Shown here piece by piece: positions 43,980 through 53,300 of a stretch of 64,000 nucleotides of DNA. The stretch comes from Lysinibacillus fusiformis (GTDB lineage Bacteria; Bacillota; Bacilli; Bacillales_A; Planococcaceae): the NCBI RefSeq assembly GCF_016925635.1, contig NZ_CP070490.1, forward strand, positions 2,114,001 to 2,178,000, read 5' to 3'. The position numbers and the translations under genes are program-made. The notes beneath the pieces are model-generated. The model ran no database searches. It was not told the DNA's origin and worked only from the letters and a program-made list of their open reading frames with translations. Within the stretch, counting starts at the first letter, position 1. Each line of letters opens with the position of its first letter.

Positions 43980-44408
43980 ATGTCAGAAACGAATAACCAA
44001 ACACAGGCTGAACAAGTAACTGTGAGTAAAGAGCAATTAGATGTACTAGATCAATTATTAAAGCCTGAAGTTCAAGAATCACTTACAACTTTAGTTGAGC
44101 AATTACCAAAGTTAACTGAAATGATGACATTATTAACGAAATCATACGAGTTTGCTCAAGCTGTTGCAACAGACGAAGTGCTTAAAAACGATACTGTTGG
44201 AGCAGTAACAGAAATGGCTGGTCCTGTAGTTGGTTCTGCGAAAAACCTTGCAGCAACTGCAATTGAAGCGAAAGACCGTGCATCTGAAAGCCATGAAGTA
44301 ATTGGCTTATTCGGTCTTGTGAAAATGTTAAAAGACCCTCAAGTTCAAAATGTTTTCCGTTTTGTTAATGCTTTCTTACAAGTAAGCTCAGAACGTAAAG
44401 CTAAATAA
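43980..44408 (+). CDS. DUF1641-family protein (YjlC-like)
   Basis: 142 residues; helical and soluble. The C-terminal DUF1641 block is seen (IGLFGLVKMLKDPQVQNVFRF). It has the same position as B. subtilis yjlC, directly before ndh, and is cotranscribed (45-nt gap). It probably aids or regulates the dehydrogenase; the mechanism is unknown. Confidence 0.9.
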   Translation: MSETNNQTQAEQVTVSKEQLDVLDQLLKPEVQESLTTLVEQLPKLTEMMTLLTKSYEFAQAVATDEVLKNDTVGAVTEMAGPVVGSAKNLAATAIEAKDRASESHEVIGLFGLVKMLKDPQVQNVFRFVNAFLQVSSERKAK

Positions 44409-44453
44409 GACTCAAGGTAAATTCAATTCGTAAGGACGGAGGATTAATTAATC

Positions 44454-45638
44454 ATGTCAAAAGAAATCGTCATCTTAGGTGCAGGTTACGCTGGCGTTTT
44501 AACTGCATTAACAGCACGTAAGTATCTATCAGCTGATGAAGCAAAAATTACTGTAGTAAACCAATTCCCAACACACCAAATTATCACTGAGCTTCACCGT
44601 TTAGCAGGTGGTACAATTGCAGAAGGTGCTGTTGCATTACCACTTAAAAAAATCTTTAAAGGTTTAGATATCGACCTACACATTGCAAAAGTATCAAAAT
44701 TCAATGTGGATACTAAAAAAGTTGATCTAGATAATGGCTATACATTAACTTACGATACACTTGTAGTATCTTTAGGTAGCCAAACTGGATTCTTTGGTAT
44801 CCCAGGATTAGAAGAAAACTCTATGGTTCTTAAATCAGTAAATGATGCCAATAAAATTAACAAACATATTGAAGACCGCATTAAAGCATATGCACAATCT
44901 AAAGATGAAGCAGATGCAACAATCGTTATTGGCGGTGGCGGTTTAACAGGTGTTGAGCTTGTTGGTGAAATCGTGGACAACTTCCCGAAAATCGCTGCAA
45001 AACACGGTGTTAATTTTGCTGATCTTAAAATTAAACTAGTTGAAGCTGGTCCAAAAATCTTGCCAGTGCTTCCGGATACACTTATCCAACGTGCTACTGA
45101 AAGCTTAGCAAAACGTGGTGTAGAATTTATTACAGGTACACCAGTAACAGGTGTTGACGGCAACGTTATTTCTTTAAAAGATCGTGAACCAATTGTTGCA
45201 AATACACTTGTTTGGACAGGTGGGGTAGCTCCACTTCCAATCGTAGGCGAATCAGGTCTAGCAGCTGATCGTGGTAAAGCAACGATTAATGAATTCTTAC
45301 AATCTACATCTCACGAAGATGTATTTGTTATTGGTGACGCATCTGTTGCACTACCAGCTGATGGAGGTCGTCCACTATACGCTCCAACAGCACAAGTTGC
45401 ATGGCAAATGGGTGAATGTGCTGGTTATAATGTATTTGCACAATACAAAAACCAAGACATGAAAGCATTCTCAGCTGTAAACTCTGGCACACTTGCAAGC
45501 TTAGGTCGTAAAGATGCTGTTGCTACAATTGGTGCGAGCAACACAGAGCTTAAAGGCCTTCCTGCAACATTAATGAAAGAAGCTTCTAATATTCGTTACT
45601 TAACACATATTAAAGCTTTGTTTGGTTTAGCCTATTAA
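44454..45638 (+). CDS. ndh: Type II NADH dehydrogenase
   Basis: 394 residues, family length. Two Rossmann sites: IVILGAGYAGVLTALTARKY (FAD) and TIVIGGGGLTGVELVGEI (NADH), plus the FAD-contacting VFVIGDASVALPADGGRPLYAPTA region. The C-terminal amphipathic helix region (NIRYLTHIKALFGLAY) attaches it to the membrane. It oxidises NADH and reduces menaquinone without pumping protons. Preceded by DUF1641 and followed by a strong terminator. Confidence 0.94.
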   Translation: MSKEIVILGAGYAGVLTALTARKYLSADEAKITVVNQFPTHQIITELHRLAGGTIAEGAVALPLKKIFKGLDIDLHIAKVSKFNVDTKKVDLDNGYTLTYDTLVVSLGSQTGFFGIPGLEENSMVLKSVNDANKINKHIEDRIKAYAQSKDEADATIVIGGGGLTGVELVGEIVDNFPKIAAKHGVNFADLKIKLVEAGPKILPVLPDTLIQRATESLAKRGVEFITGTPVTGVDGNVISLKDREPIVANTLVWTGGVAPLPIVGESGLAADRGKATINEFLQSTSHEDVFVIGDASVALPADGGRPLYAPTAQVAWQMGECAGYNVFAQYKNQDMKAFSAVNSGTLASLGRKDAVATIGASNTELKGLPATLMKEASNIRYLTHIKALFGLAY

Positions 45639-45644
45639 AAAACA

Positions 45645-45698
45645 AAACACTCACTACTATCACGCTATGTCGTTGTTAGTAGTGAGTGTTTGTTTTTT
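45645..45698 (+). terminator. Terminator of the ndh operon
   Basis: A 15-bp stem AAACACTCACTACTA/TAGTAGTGAGTGTTT, then T6. Confidence 0.95.
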
Positions 45699-45774
45699 CT
45701 AAAAATGTATATTAATTACTTTAAATCCAGTAAAATAAATACATATTCATATTCTATTTTCTGAGGTGATGGCT

Positions 45775-46728
45775 GTGTTAACAATGTTTCAATCAAAAAA
45801 AGTAGATATAGAGCAATTTAAGGCTAAAATTGATGAACTGAATGCAAAGCTGGATAAGAAAGATCATGAATTTCAAATTTTTTTAAATGAGTTACATAAG
45901 GAAATCATTGAAACGATTGAACAACATAACAAGGTAAATGATCAGCATACTATTTTAGGAGAAATGGTCGCCGATATTGTAGGAGAGTTTAATAAAGTTG
46001 AGGATAGTACTATTCAATCCAATAAAATTTCTGAAAATGCGCTTGATAAAGGCAATTTATTAATTTCTTCCTCGGATCAAATGATGACATTATCGGTTGA
46101 AAGCAAGCAGGCTGTCCAGGAGGTAGAGCAGCTAATTGATGCGTTAGGAGAGCAGTCTCAAAAAACATCTTTAAGCATGAGTAATTTAAGTGAGCGCTCA
46201 AAACAAATAGCAGAAATTGTAAATGTTATTGGCGAAATTTCAAATCAAACAAATTTACTAGCTTTGAATGCATCTATTGAGGCAGCAAGAGCAGGGGAGC
46301 ATGGTAAGGGCTTTTCAGTTGTTGCTGAGGAAGTTCGCAAACTAGCTGAAAACACGAAAACTAGCACAGAAGATATTGCTAATTTAACAAAGAAAATTGA
46401 AGAACAAATTGGACTTGCTTACGAGGATAATAAAAATAACATGCAGCTTGTCACGGAAGGTATTGATAAAAGCGCTAAAACCTCAGTAAAAATTGATCAA
46501 TTACTGCACATTATGACGAATGTTCAAACGGGAATTAATGAGCTATTAGCTTCAATCAAAGATCAAAAGCTATCAAACGAAGATGTTATGCATAAATTTA
46601 ATACGACTACTGCCTTATTTGATGAAACAAATCGCGTACTAACAAGCCATATTGATGAATCAGAAATTGTGACGAAAAAATTATTAGAGGCAGTCGATCA
46701 AGTAAAGCATTTCCCAACAGAAAGATAA
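45775..46728 (+). CDS. Soluble methyl-accepting chemotaxis protein
   Basis: About 317 residues from GTG 45775 (GAGGTGA upstream). There is no membrane helix, HAMP or sensor domain. An N-terminal coiled coil (10-60) leads to the signalling domain, whose hairpin tip reads [21 protein letters not shown] and then [16 protein letters not shown]. This resembles short cytosolic receptors such as YfmS of B. subtilis. It would act through CheA/CheW; the signal is unknown. Confidence 0.9.
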   Translation: MLTMFQSKKVDIEQFKAKIDELNAKLDKKDHEFQIFLNELHKEIIETIEQHNKVNDQHTILGEMVADIVGEFNKVEDSTIQSNKISENALDKGNLLISSSDQMMTLSVESKQAVQEVEQLIDALGEQSQKTSLSMSNLSERSKQIAEIVNVIGEISNQTNLLALNASIEAARAGEHGKGFSVVAEEVRKLAENTKTSTEDIANLTKKIEEQIGLAYEDNKNNMQLVTEGIDKSAKTSVKIDQLLHIMTNVQTGINELLASIKDQKLSNEDVMHKFNTTTALFDETNRVLTSHIDESEIVTKKLLEAVDQVKHFPTER

Positions 46729-46766
46729 ATAATCTAACTTCATTCAATGGAAGTTTAAAAAAGCAA

Positions 46767-46815
46767 GAACCCTGCATAGCACCTCCTCAACTTCTTAGTG
46801 ACTACTACAGGGTTC
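46767..46815 (+). terminator. Probable terminator of the chemoreceptor gene
   Basis: An 8-bp stem GAACCCTG/CAGGGTTC with a long loop, followed by T-rich sequence. Confidence 0.6.
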
Positions 46816-46871
46816 ATTTAATTATTTCAAATCGCCAACTTCAGTCATTTCATTCCACAATTACATCTTTC

Positions 46872-46975
46872 ATACCGCATCTTTCAAAGGCTTGAACACC
46901 AGCCGCGGTCTTCCACAAAACTCTCCTGCGATTAAACCTGTGCTAACGCTGACTCGATGACCAATCCTAAACAAG
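46872..46975 (-). pseudogene. Possible coding remnant
   Basis: Two minus-strand frames read protein-like text (RIGHRVSVSTGLIAGEFCGR in one, KTAAGVQAFERCGMKDVIVE in the other), which suggests a frameshifted relic. No family is recognised. The rest of 46816-47098 shows nothing else. Confidence 0.25.
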
Positions 46976-47098
46976 GATAAGGTAAAGCATTACGCCATAT
47001 AAAACCTCTTTCAATTCTGTTTTGTTCATCCTAGATTAGTAGGTAACAATTCAGATGGGAGGATGTGAAAGCAATTTTTGCATGAAGCTCCTCTTTAC

Positions 47099-48703
47099 TT
47101 AAAATAAACTTTTAATCAATGTATCAATCATAACAGGCATTTCTTTAAACGCACTATCCACATGCAATCGTTCTGTTTTTTGATGGGCATCCTTACCAAA
47201 TGGACCGACATTTAATACAGGACCTTGTAATGCCGCCATTTCTTTGAATGGAATATGATACGTGTCGCCCCATACTGGTGTGTTCCGCTCAAATGCTAGC
47301 CACTCATTGGATGCATCTGAATAGTTGACATAGCTTAAATCACAAATGCCGTTAAAGTAGTGAATCTGCTCCACCTCAATATCGAATGTCCGAGCTGTTT
47401 GCTTCATTAATTCAATCGACTGTTTCACTAATGGATGATTGGATGAATTAATGGCTGGGTAGTAAGGTGGCGCATATAACAGAACTGTGGCAGGTGCTAA
47501 TTCCTGACAGCGAATCATGAGCTGATCCACAATGCGAATGGACTTTTCACGATCATCCCATGCACTATGTTGCAGAACCTGCTGCTTTATCGCTTGTACT
47601 TCCTCAGCCCCTAATTTATCGATGGCGTGCTCCAATAATGCCTCATAGCGTAAGACCTTTACTTTGCCCACACCCTGCACATTTTCTCGTGTACAAATGT
47701 CCTGATAGTGCGCATTGCAAGCAGCCATAGCCTGTAATGCAACTTCCTCAAAAATAGCCATCACTTCAGCCGCTGTCCGTTTTAACAAGAAGACATTGTA
47801 AAGTGCCGCCGCACGATATGGTGTTTGTGTAGAATACTCCATTTTTAAATCTTTTAATTGTAGAGAGACGGGTAGTGGCGTGCTTTCACCTAAATCTGTT
47901 TCACGGAAAAGCGGATTCCACTCCATATGCTGTGTCATATAGGAGGCGATAAAGGTAGCCGTCATCCCCTTTAATGGTTCACCCACATGTGTCTCTTTTC
48001 CATAGAACAAGGCAGCAGGCATGATTTTACCAATTGTGCCTGAATAAATATATTCATTCGTATCCGATGGTCCTTGTGAAAAGGAAGGCTCACTATTTAA
48101 AAATAATTGATAGGATAGACCATGCTGTTCACGCAGTCTCACCAGTTCCACAACAGCGGCTCTCATACCAGCAGAGTTGACTTCCTCATCAGGAACCGTC
48201 GTTAAAATCAAATTAATCGGCCATTGCTCAAAGCTTGCCTTTTCAATTAACTGCATGTGTAAGGCAAGACCCATTTTCATATCCATTGTGCCGCGACCAA
48301 ATAAATAATTCCCTGACTCCAAATCAATGCGAGCTGCCTCTGGTAAGTCTTTTAGGTATTTAGGCTCCAGTAGCTTTTTCGTTAGTTCTTCCGGATAAAA
48401 GGCTAACGGCTCTAGTTCACCATATTCCTCCGTATGCACGGTATCAAAGTGGCTAATTAATACAACCGTTTCCGTTGCCGTTGGATGCTTATAGAAGGCT
48501 GTAACCGCGTTTCTGCCAAGTCCTGCATCATGTAATTCAATCAATTCCGGATGTTTATCAAAATATGGAAGCGTTAACAATTTATCTTTTAAGCGAAAGG
48601 CAAATTCATTTTCACCCTTCGTTAATGTTCTGCTTTCCCAGCTCACAAGTTCACATAAGAGGGCACGTAGTTTTTCGGGTGTATCCCACATAAAAGTATT
48701 CAT
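47099..48703 (-). CDS. rocB: RocB-like M20-family hydrolase
   Basis: About 534 residues from ATG 48703 behind AAAGGAG; 13 extra upstream codons are not needed. M20 zinc-peptidase motifs: LISHFDTVHTEE (first His, Asp), GRGTMDMKMGLALHM (bridging Asp) and VPDEEVNSAGM (Glu pair). A long insert replaces the usual dimer domain, as in RocB. RocB belongs to arginine/ornithine catabolism in Bacillus, though its exact reaction is not settled. It is divergent from an IclR regulator. Confidence 0.88.
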   Translation of the reverse strand: MNTFMWDTPEKLRALLCELVSWESRTLTKGENEFAFRLKDKLLTLPYFDKHPELIELHDAGLGRNAVTAFYKHPTATETVVLISHFDTVHTEEYGELEPLAFYPEELTKKLLEPKYLKDLPEAARIDLESGNYLFGRGTMDMKMGLALHMQLIEKASFEQWPINLILTTVPDEEVNSAGMRAAVVELVRLREQHGLSYQLFLNSEPSFSQGPSDTNEYIYSGTIGKIMPAALFYGKETHVGEPLKGMTATFIASYMTQHMEWNPLFRETDLGESTPLPVSLQLKDLKMEYSTQTPYRAAALYNVFLLKRTAAEVMAIFEEVALQAMAACNAHYQDICTRENVQGVGKVKVLRYEALLEHAIDKLGAEEVQAIKQQVLQHSAWDDREKSIRIVDQLMIRCQELAPATVLLYAPPYYPAINSSNHPLVKQSIELMKQTARTFDIEVEQIHYFNGICDLSYVNYSDASNEWLAFERNTPVWGDTYHIPFKEMAALQGPVLNVGPFGKDAHQKTERLHVDSAFKEMPVMIDTLIKSLF

Positions 48704-49140
48704 TATTTTTTCTCCTTTTATAGTAAAATGTTTTATTTTCAAGATGATATAAATAGAAAATTAGAAGGGAATTAAATATTTTTATTGTCATTTATTTTTC
48801 GCTATATGAAATTAAATCTACATAGTGGAATATAAATTCATCGTAAATGGAAAACAACAAATTGTCAATTTTAATTTTTGTGAATACTCGTAATTTTCCT
48901 TACTAATTAAGTGGAACTATGTATATATTTCATGTAGCATCTATTTATATGCATAAAAATTAGTTAAAATAAAATGAAACTACATTCAAAAGTAAGGGCT
49001 ACATGTAAAAATTTGAGGGTACATAAAAATTTGATAAGTTGCATGAATATTATTTTCATAATGATTCCACTTAGTGCTAACTGGATCTATAAAAACCTTA
49101 AGATAGTGATCATATGGGGAAATGAAAGGGAGTAATTGTA

Positions 49141-49869
49141 ATGATTCAATCAATCGAAAGAGCTATGTTAGTTATAAATATACTGGCGAAGCATCCGAAA
49201 CGTTTTTTTACTGTGCAGGAAATTTTTAATGAAACAGACTTGCCAACGAGCACAATTTACAGATTATTATATACATTAGAAAGTTTTGATTTAGTAGAGA
49301 GAAATGAGAATAAAAAGGAATTTCGACTGGGCTATACATGGTTGCAACTTGGCATGAAAATGTATCACGAGACGGATATTAGAGAAAAAGCGCATCCTCT
49401 GTTAGAAAACCTTGCATATAATGTTCGCGAAACAATCTATTTAAGTATCGCCAAACAGTTTGCATCCATTATTATTGATCGAATTGATAGTCCTAAAAAT
49501 GTCCGTATTATTGATATGATTGGCGAAAAAATCCCTTATCCTATCGGAGCTCCTAATAAAGTGTTGCTTGCGTTTTCTAAAAGCGATGTACAGCAACAAT
49601 TTTTCCAACAACTTGAGGAGCCTGAGAAAGAAAACTTGATAGAGAGCCTCAATGATGTAAGAGAAAAAGGCTTTGCCATAAGCGTTGGAGAAAAAACAAA
49701 AGGGACAGTATCCATAGCAGCACCTATATTTGATTCAAATAAACAAATAATTGCAGCCATTAGTGCAGAGTGCTTTGAATATGATACAGATGAGGAAAAA
49801 TTAGAGAGTATAACACAGGAAGTCATTAAAACGGCACAGCAGCTATCCTATGAATTAGGGTATGTATAA
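49141..49869 (+). CDS. IclR-family regulator
   Basis: 242 residues. Winged helix (about 1-65: ERAMLVINILAKHPKRFFTVQEI, LPTSTIYRLLYTLE), then the IclR effector domain (ETIYLSIAKQFASIIIDRI, GAPNKVLLAF). The start is ATG 49141 behind AAAGGGAG. The ~440-nt region between it and divergent rocB is AT-rich, with no perfect dyad, and contains repeated ATGAAACTACAT-like boxes. It probably controls rocB. Confidence 0.9.
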   Translation: MIQSIERAMLVINILAKHPKRFFTVQEIFNETDLPTSTIYRLLYTLESFDLVERNENKKEFRLGYTWLQLGMKMYHETDIREKAHPLLENLAYNVRETIYLSIAKQFASIIIDRIDSPKNVRIIDMIGEKIPYPIGAPNKVLLAFSKSDVQQQFFQQLEEPEKENLIESLNDVREKGFAISVGEKTKGTVSIAAPIFDSNKQIIAAISAECFEYDTDEEKLESITQEVIKTAQQLSYELGYV

Positions 49870-49888
49870 TAATTTCTTCCTTAGATAA

Positions 49889-49940
49889 AAACCATCTAGT
49901 GTCAATATTATGTTGACGTTAGATGGTTAATTTTTTTCAT
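49889..49940. terminator. Terminator of the IclR gene
   Basis: The hairpin AACCATCTA/TAGATGGTT with inner TCAA/TTGA is followed by T7. It lies between convergent genes. Confidence 0.9.
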
Positions 49941-49966
49941 GAAAAGGGGTTACTTTAGTTTTTCAA

Positions 49967-51211
49967 TTATTGTTGCCTGCTATTCACAATCCTTTGATAA
50001 TAGTGACCTTTCGTAGGTTTTACATTTAGCAATAGTAGAATAACAGCTACAACCAACAACATAAAGGATGCACTAACGACAACGGAGCGTATTGTTATCC
50101 ATTCAGCAAAAATCCCAAAAATAGCAGTAAGTATAATAATAAAAAGTGCTTCAAAAAATCCATAAATACTTCCTATTCGACCCATGCTCTTAGAGGGGAT
50201 ATTATTTTGATAAAATGTATAAAATCCTGTATTCGCAAAGGCGGTTGCAAAGGATAAAACAAAGCAACCTAAAGCAGCTATAAAAAAAGAAAATGATGAT
50301 GTAAATATTAAATAACCTAATGCTGTTATGAGAGATCCCATGCCTATTAACCAAGAAGTTGGTATTTTTTCAACAATAACGGAATTAGTTAGGGAGCCAA
50401 TTAATACACCCACTCCCGCAATACTGACTAGAATACCATATTCTCCTTCAGATAAAGCTAATATTTGTGTTGCAAAGGCAGCCTCTAAAGAATCAGTAGC
50501 TGTCATCAAGACAATAGTGATGCTAAACAATAAATAAATGACCATTACATAGGAATTTTTTAAGCTAAAGCGTATGACCATTTGCCAATCTTGAAGCAAT
50601 ACGCGATAAAGCGATGTTTTTTCGGTATTACGATCAAACTTTTCAAAGGCTTCAACATTAGGCGTTTTGAACGTTATACAGGCTGATAGAAATAAAGCAA
50701 TCGCGTTTAAATATATAGCCATATGAGGTGTTCCGACTGTAAATAGCAAGCCTGCAATAGCTGGTCCAGTTAGAAATGCACCAGAGTCGAGCAAGCTGCG
50801 TAATGAATTAAAACGTTTCCTTTGTTCGATAGGTATTAACTTAGTGATATAAGTCATAGATGTTGGATGATACATAGAGCTAGCAACTGTAATGATAAAG
50901 ACAAAGACATACATCCACACTAGGCTAGAAAAGAAGGGGAGTATGACAATGAGTATAGATTGAAAAATATTTAAAATAATCATTAGCTTTTTCTTATTAA
51001 AACGATCGATTAGGCTTCCTGACCAAAAATTAGTGAACAAGGATGAGATTGCTCTTACTATATACAAGCCAGAAACAGCCAGAGCAGATTGTGTAAGATT
51101 TAATACAAGAAGATTTAAGGCAATAAAATAGATCCATCCACCAATACTGGAAACACCAATACTACATAATAGAATGGCAGGATACCGCCAGCTCTCTAAA
51201 GATTTTCTCAT
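49967..51211 (-). CDS. MFS transporter under T-box control
   Basis: 414 residues, 12 helices, MFS_3-like (enterobactin-exporter/macrolide-efflux type). LYIVRAISSLFTNFWSGSLIDRFNKKKLM is the motif A region between TM2 and TM3, and AIAGLLFT follows in TM5. ATG 51211 has AAGGAGG. The substrate cannot be read from sequence. The T-box in its leader predicts induction when a tRNA is uncharged, so the cargo may be an amino acid or peptide. It is a single gene. Confidence 0.9.
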   Translation of the reverse strand: MRKSLESWRYPAILLCSIGVSSIGGWIYFIALNLLVLNLTQSALAVSGLYIVRAISSLFTNFWSGSLIDRFNKKKLMIILNIFQSILIVILPFFSSLVWMYVFVFIITVASSMYHPTSMTYITKLIPIEQRKRFNSLRSLLDSGAFLTGPAIAGLLFTVGTPHMAIYLNAIALFLSACITFKTPNVEAFEKFDRNTEKTSLYRVLLQDWQMVIRFSLKNSYVMVIYLLFSITIVLMTATDSLEAAFATQILALSEGEYGILVSIAGVGVLIGSLTNSVIVEKIPTSWLIGMGSLITALGYLIFTSSFSFFIAALGCFVLSFATAFANTGFYTFYQNNIPSKSMGRIGSIYGFFEALFIIILTAIFGIFAEWITIRSVVVSASFMLLVVAVILLLLNVKPTKGHYYQRIVNSRQQ

Positions 51212-51251
51212 ATAAATTCCTCCTTAAGCAAAATGATGATTTGCAAAATAA

Positions 51252-51545
51252 AAAATCCCACCCCCAAGACGATTAGTCTTAGGGACGAGATTGTGGAATT
51301 TATATACTCACGTGGTGCCACCCTAGTTCACTATTATGTCACCATAATAGCCTTTCAGTACGGCATAGTGCCTATGCTTATACTGTAACTCTATAACGGG
51401 AGTTCCCGTCGCACCATCATTCAAACAAAATCCAATGCGCTACTCCGAGACTTGTTTCAATAATTCGTTCTTACTCGTTTTCAGCAATCCGAGCTCTCTG
51501 GGAAGAACAGCCTTATTTACTCTTCTCTTCAATGTATTTTTGCTA
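51252..51545 (-). ncRNA. T-box riboswitch, predicted specifier ACA (Thr)
   Basis: On the minus strand: the Stem I core with AGAGTA (S-turn strand), CAGAGAGCTCGG (the AG bulge) and GCTG (distal loop), then GAA-ACA-A before GTCTCGGAG, which by the usual GAA-codon-A rule gives the specifier ACA (51455-51453). A stem III hairpin, the T-box AGGGTGGCACCACG (51324-51311), the complementary CGTCCCT, and a terminator with T6 (51288-51251) follow. Uncharged tRNA would favour the antiterminator and allow expression of the MFS gene. AAC (Asn) in a shifted register is the main alternative. Confidence 0.9.
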
Positions 51546-51593
51546 GTGTAGCATATGTACATGATTCTGGTAAATAGTACTATAAAAATATTA

Positions 51594-52217
51594 CTAATAA
51601 TTTTGTAGAAAGATTTTTAATTGTGTCATCAGCGATTGGCAGTGCTGTATGGATAAATCAACATTCAAAGGAATTTCAAGGGAATGATCGAGGTCCTCAA
51701 AAACAGCAAGCTGAAGAGTAGTAAGTTGCGCCAGTTTTTCCTGTGAATAATAAGGATCCGCAGTACCAATTGCCAAAAATGCATGTTTGTCTAATAGATT
51801 TGCCATTGTATGTTGAAGAGATAGTAATGGGGTGAAGAGAATATAACGAGCAGGAATAAAAGGAGTCTGCTGCATATAAAAGTCGATAATAGGCATAGTA
51901 CCTAAAGATTTTCCTAGGTAGACGACTTCTCTATAAGGTTTTGATTGCAAGCTGTTTTCTACAATAGGGTTGGCAACATGATAGACCATTTTTGATATGG
52001 CTTGTGAGTCCTGTTCGAATTGCTGCTGCTCAAACGTATAATTGATTTGAATGACATCATAGCCAAGTTCTAGCATTAATGCCGTAGAATAATAAAGTAT
52101 AGGTTTATCATAGGTATAGCCCGTGCCGGAGAACATAAAGCATAACTTATCGCTTTTTCTATCAAAAAAGTTGTAGGATATACCGTTATACATGGCTTGC
52201 TTAGGTTTGATTTTCAT
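51594..52217 (-). CDS. Small alpha/beta hydrolase
   Basis: 207 residues. The nucleophile elbow VYLGKSLGT (GxSxG-like, about residue 102), the acid in AIGTADPYYS and His in FEDLDHSLEIP give a plausible triad. There is no signal peptide. It is separated from the T-box unit on the same strand. The substrate is unknown. Confidence 0.82.
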   Translation of the reverse strand: MKIKPKQAMYNGISYNFFDRKSDKLCFMFSGTGYTYDKPILYYSTALMLELGYDVIQINYTFEQQQFEQDSQAISKMVYHVANPIVENSLQSKPYREVVYLGKSLGTMPIIDFYMQQTPFIPARYILFTPLLSLQHTMANLLDKHAFLAIGTADPYYSQEKLAQLTTLQLAVFEDLDHSLEIPLNVDLSIQHCQSLMTQLKIFLQNY

Positions 52218-52281
52218 GAAGATTCCTCCATTTATAGTAACGATAGTTTATAATTGTACTATAGCAAAGGGGGAGAAATTT

Positions 52282-53250
52282 ATGAAGGCTATTATTATCA
52301 ATGAGTTTGGTGCACCTGATGTTTTAACATCTATTGATTGTCCAAAGCCTACTATTTCTGAGGGTGAAATCTTAATACGGACAACCTATACAAGCGTCAA
52401 TTTTGCAGATATTAAAAACCGTACAGGTAATAAAGCTAAAGCAAAATTTCCGATGGTTCTTGGTTTAGATGTTGCAGGGGTGATAGAAGAGGTTTTTGAT
52501 GATAACAGTGGTTTTCAAAAGGGTGATCAAGTTATCGCCTTCCCGAAAAACGGTGCGTATGCAGAATTTGTTGTAGCAAAGGAACAACTGGTTTTTAAAG
52601 TTCCTAGTGATGTACCAATCGAGAAGGTGGCAGCTGTACCAACTGTTTCATTTTTATCGTATATGTTAACACATCAAATAGCAGCAATTGGTCAGCAGGA
52701 TGCCGTCTTAATTCATGCTGCTTCTGGTGGAGTCGGGACAATGCTTATCCAAATGGCAAAAAGGCTAGGAGCTAAACTGATTATTGGTACGGTGAGTAAT
52801 TTGGAGAAGGCCTCAATCGTATATCAGCTCGGCGCAGATCACGTACTTACATATGATCAATTCAGTACACATGTCAATGAACTAACAAAGGGTCGTGGCG
52901 TTGATATCGTGTATGATTCCATTGCAGGAGCTGTCACAGAGGAAAGTTTAACTTGTTTAGTGCCCTATGGCACGCTTGTTCAATTCGGGAATAGTGGAGG
53001 CAGAGCAGGCAATATAAAAACATCAGATTTACACAGTAGCTGCCGCAATATAAAAGGATTTAGCTTAGGTACGACAAGAGCATTGAAGCCAGAACTGTTA
53101 CAGCAGGTTGCACAGGATATTTTTTCTTTATTAAAAAATGATAGTTTCCAGGTGCCAATTGCTAAAATATTTCCCTTAGAGGAAATGCAAAAGGCCCATG
53201 AGTTTATGGAAAGTCGCCAGCATCAAGGGAAAATACTTATTAAAATATAA
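52282..53250 (+). CDS. Zinc-free MDR quinone/enone oxidoreductase
   Basis: About 322 residues from ATG 52282 (AAAGGGGGAG upstream). MDR fold: MKAIIINEFGAPDVL, VLGLDVAGVIEEV, then the NADPH site HAASGGVGTMLIQMAKRLGA and a C-terminal HQGKILIKI. No structural zinc cysteines are present, as in NADPH:quinone reductase (QorA) types. It reduces quinones or enones, likely in stress. It is divergent from the hydrolase. Confidence 0.9.
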   Translation: MKAIIINEFGAPDVLTSIDCPKPTISEGEILIRTTYTSVNFADIKNRTGNKAKAKFPMVLGLDVAGVIEEVFDDNSGFQKGDQVIAFPKNGAYAEFVVAKEQLVFKVPSDVPIEKVAAVPTVSFLSYMLTHQIAAIGQQDAVLIHAASGGVGTMLIQMAKRLGAKLIIGTVSNLEKASIVYQLGADHVLTYDQFSTHVNELTKGRGVDIVYDSIAGAVTEESLTCLVPYGTLVQFGNSGGRAGNIKTSDLHSSCRNIKGFSLGTTRALKPELLQQVAQDIFSLLKNDSFQVPIAKIFPLEEMQKAHEFMESRQHQGKILIKI

Positions 53251-53254
53251 AAAT

Positions 53255-53294
53255 ACAAAAAGATGACGCTCCAAAATGGGTGTCATCTTTTCAA
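53255..53294. terminator. Terminator between qor-like and ecsC-like genes
   Basis: The stem AAAAGATGAC-CTC/GGG-GTCATCTTTT, T-rich on both strands, serves convergent genes. Confidence 0.9.
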
Positions 53295-53300
53295 CGTCTA

